Both the position numbers and the translations under genes were made by a program. From a virus: a stretch of 20,124 nt of DNA. The stretch spans positions 1 through 20,124 of IMG/VR virus record IMGVR_UViG_3300028418_000038. The stretch is one strand, 5' to 3'. A model generated the notes under the pieces. The model did not search any database, was not told the origin of the DNA, and saw only the letters and a list, made by a program, of their open reading frames with translations. This document shows, in pieces, positions 19,400 to 20,124 of the stretch. Numbering within the stretch: the first letter of the stretch is position 1; every line of letters starts with the position of its first letter.

Positions 19400-20124
19400 G
19401 TTACGAGCAAACTCTTTGGAAAGAGGTTAAAGATTTAATTAACCCTAAAATATTAAAGAAACAAAATCGTTTCAAAAAATGGGAGTATGGTTATAACTCT
19501 GATTATGATTTTATAGTAATAAGTAAAACTGGACAAATTGGACAAATCATTGAAATACAGAATCTCAGGATTGCTTTACCAGCAACAAATGAACCGTTTA
19601 AACGAAGCGAAGAAAAAGCGGAGCAAAGATGGGAAAAAGCAGATTACCCAAAAGAACTAAGTAGAATTAAATCAAGGTTTGACTGGGAAGATTATGACAC
19701 TGAATTTAAAGAAAAGTGGTACGATTACATAGATGAAGAATTTAAAAGAAGAGATCAAGGGTTTTGGTTTTATAATAAAGGTTTACCTACTTATATTACT
19801 GGTACTCATTACATGTACTTACAATGGTCAAAGATCGACGTTGGAGCACCAGATTACAGAGAAGCAAATAGATTATTCTTTATATTTTGGGAAGCATGTA
19901 AGGCAGATACGAGATGTTACGGGATGTGCTACCTTAAAAACAGAAGGTCTGGATTTTCATTTATGTCCTCGGCTGAACTTGTTAACCAAGCAACAATATC
20001 TAGTGACGCCAGATTTGGTATACTCTCTAAATCTGGATCAGATGCTAAAAAAATGTTTACAGATAAAGTCGTGCCAATATCCGTTAACTATCCGTTTTTC
20101 TTCAAGCCGATCCAAGACGGTATG
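19396..20124 (+). CDS. terL: Terminase large subunit, N-terminal part (243 aa, runs off the right edge)
   Basis: The protein is the ATP-driven motor and nuclease that packages DNA into the prohead. The first 243 residues are present. Residues 121-160 (QGFWFYNKGLPTYITGTHYMYLQW) and the block from 176 on (YGMCYLKNRRSGFSFMSSAE, then RFGILSKSGSDAKKMFTDKVVP) are typical of terminases from marine Bacteroidota phages that I recall. The Walker A-like segment KNRRSGFS (181-188) lacks the usual GK(T/S) ending, a deviation shared by this terminase branch in my recollection. Walker B and the nuclease domain lie outside the window. Confidence 0.85.
   Translation, partial: MSYEQTLWKEVKDLINPKILKKQNRFKKWEYGYNSDYDFIVISKTGQIGQIIEIQNLRIALPATNEPFKRSEEKAEQRWEKADYPKELSRIKSRFDWEDYDTEFKEKWYDYIDEEFKRRDQGFWFYNKGLPTYITGTHYMYLQWSKIDVGAPDYREANRLFFIFWEACKADTRCYGMCYLKNRRSGFSFMSSAELVNQATISSDARFGILSKSGSDAKKMFTDKVVPISVNYPFFFKPIQDGM

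Overview
The window looks like a fragment of a tailed double-stranded DNA phage (Caudoviricetes), most likely from a marine member of the Bacteroidota (flavobacteria or relatives). The grounds are: a partial terminase large subunit, a PGRP/T7-type amidase, a holin and long collagen-like tail fibre proteins; strong A/T richness; almost no Shine-Dalgarno sequences, with starts instead preceded by A-rich runs or a bare ATT; and dense packing with many ATGA, TAATG or zero-base junctions. The host assignment is an inference from base composition and start-site style.

Left arm, about 1-2150, minus strand: at least ten very small genes (21-83 codons), among them a short lipoprotein and two single-span membrane peptides. 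None has a recognisable function; they resemble phage early or host-interaction genes. They are served by four copies of a 32-base bipartite element, on the minus strand TACAAAC-N3-ATACGA-N8-AGATAATA, with identical spacing in every copy. This reads as a dedicated phage promoter. Positions 2150-2470 are a mostly non-coding divergent region with direct repeats, a palindrome and a 45-base hairpin; it separates the left arm from the rightward genes.

Right arm, 2470-20124, plus strand: tail fibre/adhesin genes (2470-5059 and 6015-8960) built from shared N-terminal anchors and repeated GIGTT-type modules; a chaperonin pair groEL-groES (9353-11157) in reversed order; a series of very basic, low-complexity proteins; a lysis set (amidase 13872, coiled-coil membrane protein 14272, holin 17348, and a small membrane protein 12846); then small conserved phage genes, a protein that looks like two GroES folds in tandem (18586), a probable terminase small subunit (19124) and the start of the terminase large subunit (19396, running off the end).

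Two observations deserve most attention. First, a tetrapeptide of the form GA(S/P/T)-(M), usually preceded by D/N/E/K and followed by K, recurs about 16 times across seven otherwise unrelated proteins between 5144 and 17347. One of these proteins (16442) carries an HExxH zinc-peptidase motif directly before its own two copies. A shared processing or virion-packaging signal, possibly with its own protease, is a testable hypothesis. Second, the four-copy left-arm promoter does not match the usual Bacteroidota -33/-7 consensus. The chaperonin set (GroEL with an altered substrate-binding segment, GroES, and a double GroES-like protein) is a third point of interest.
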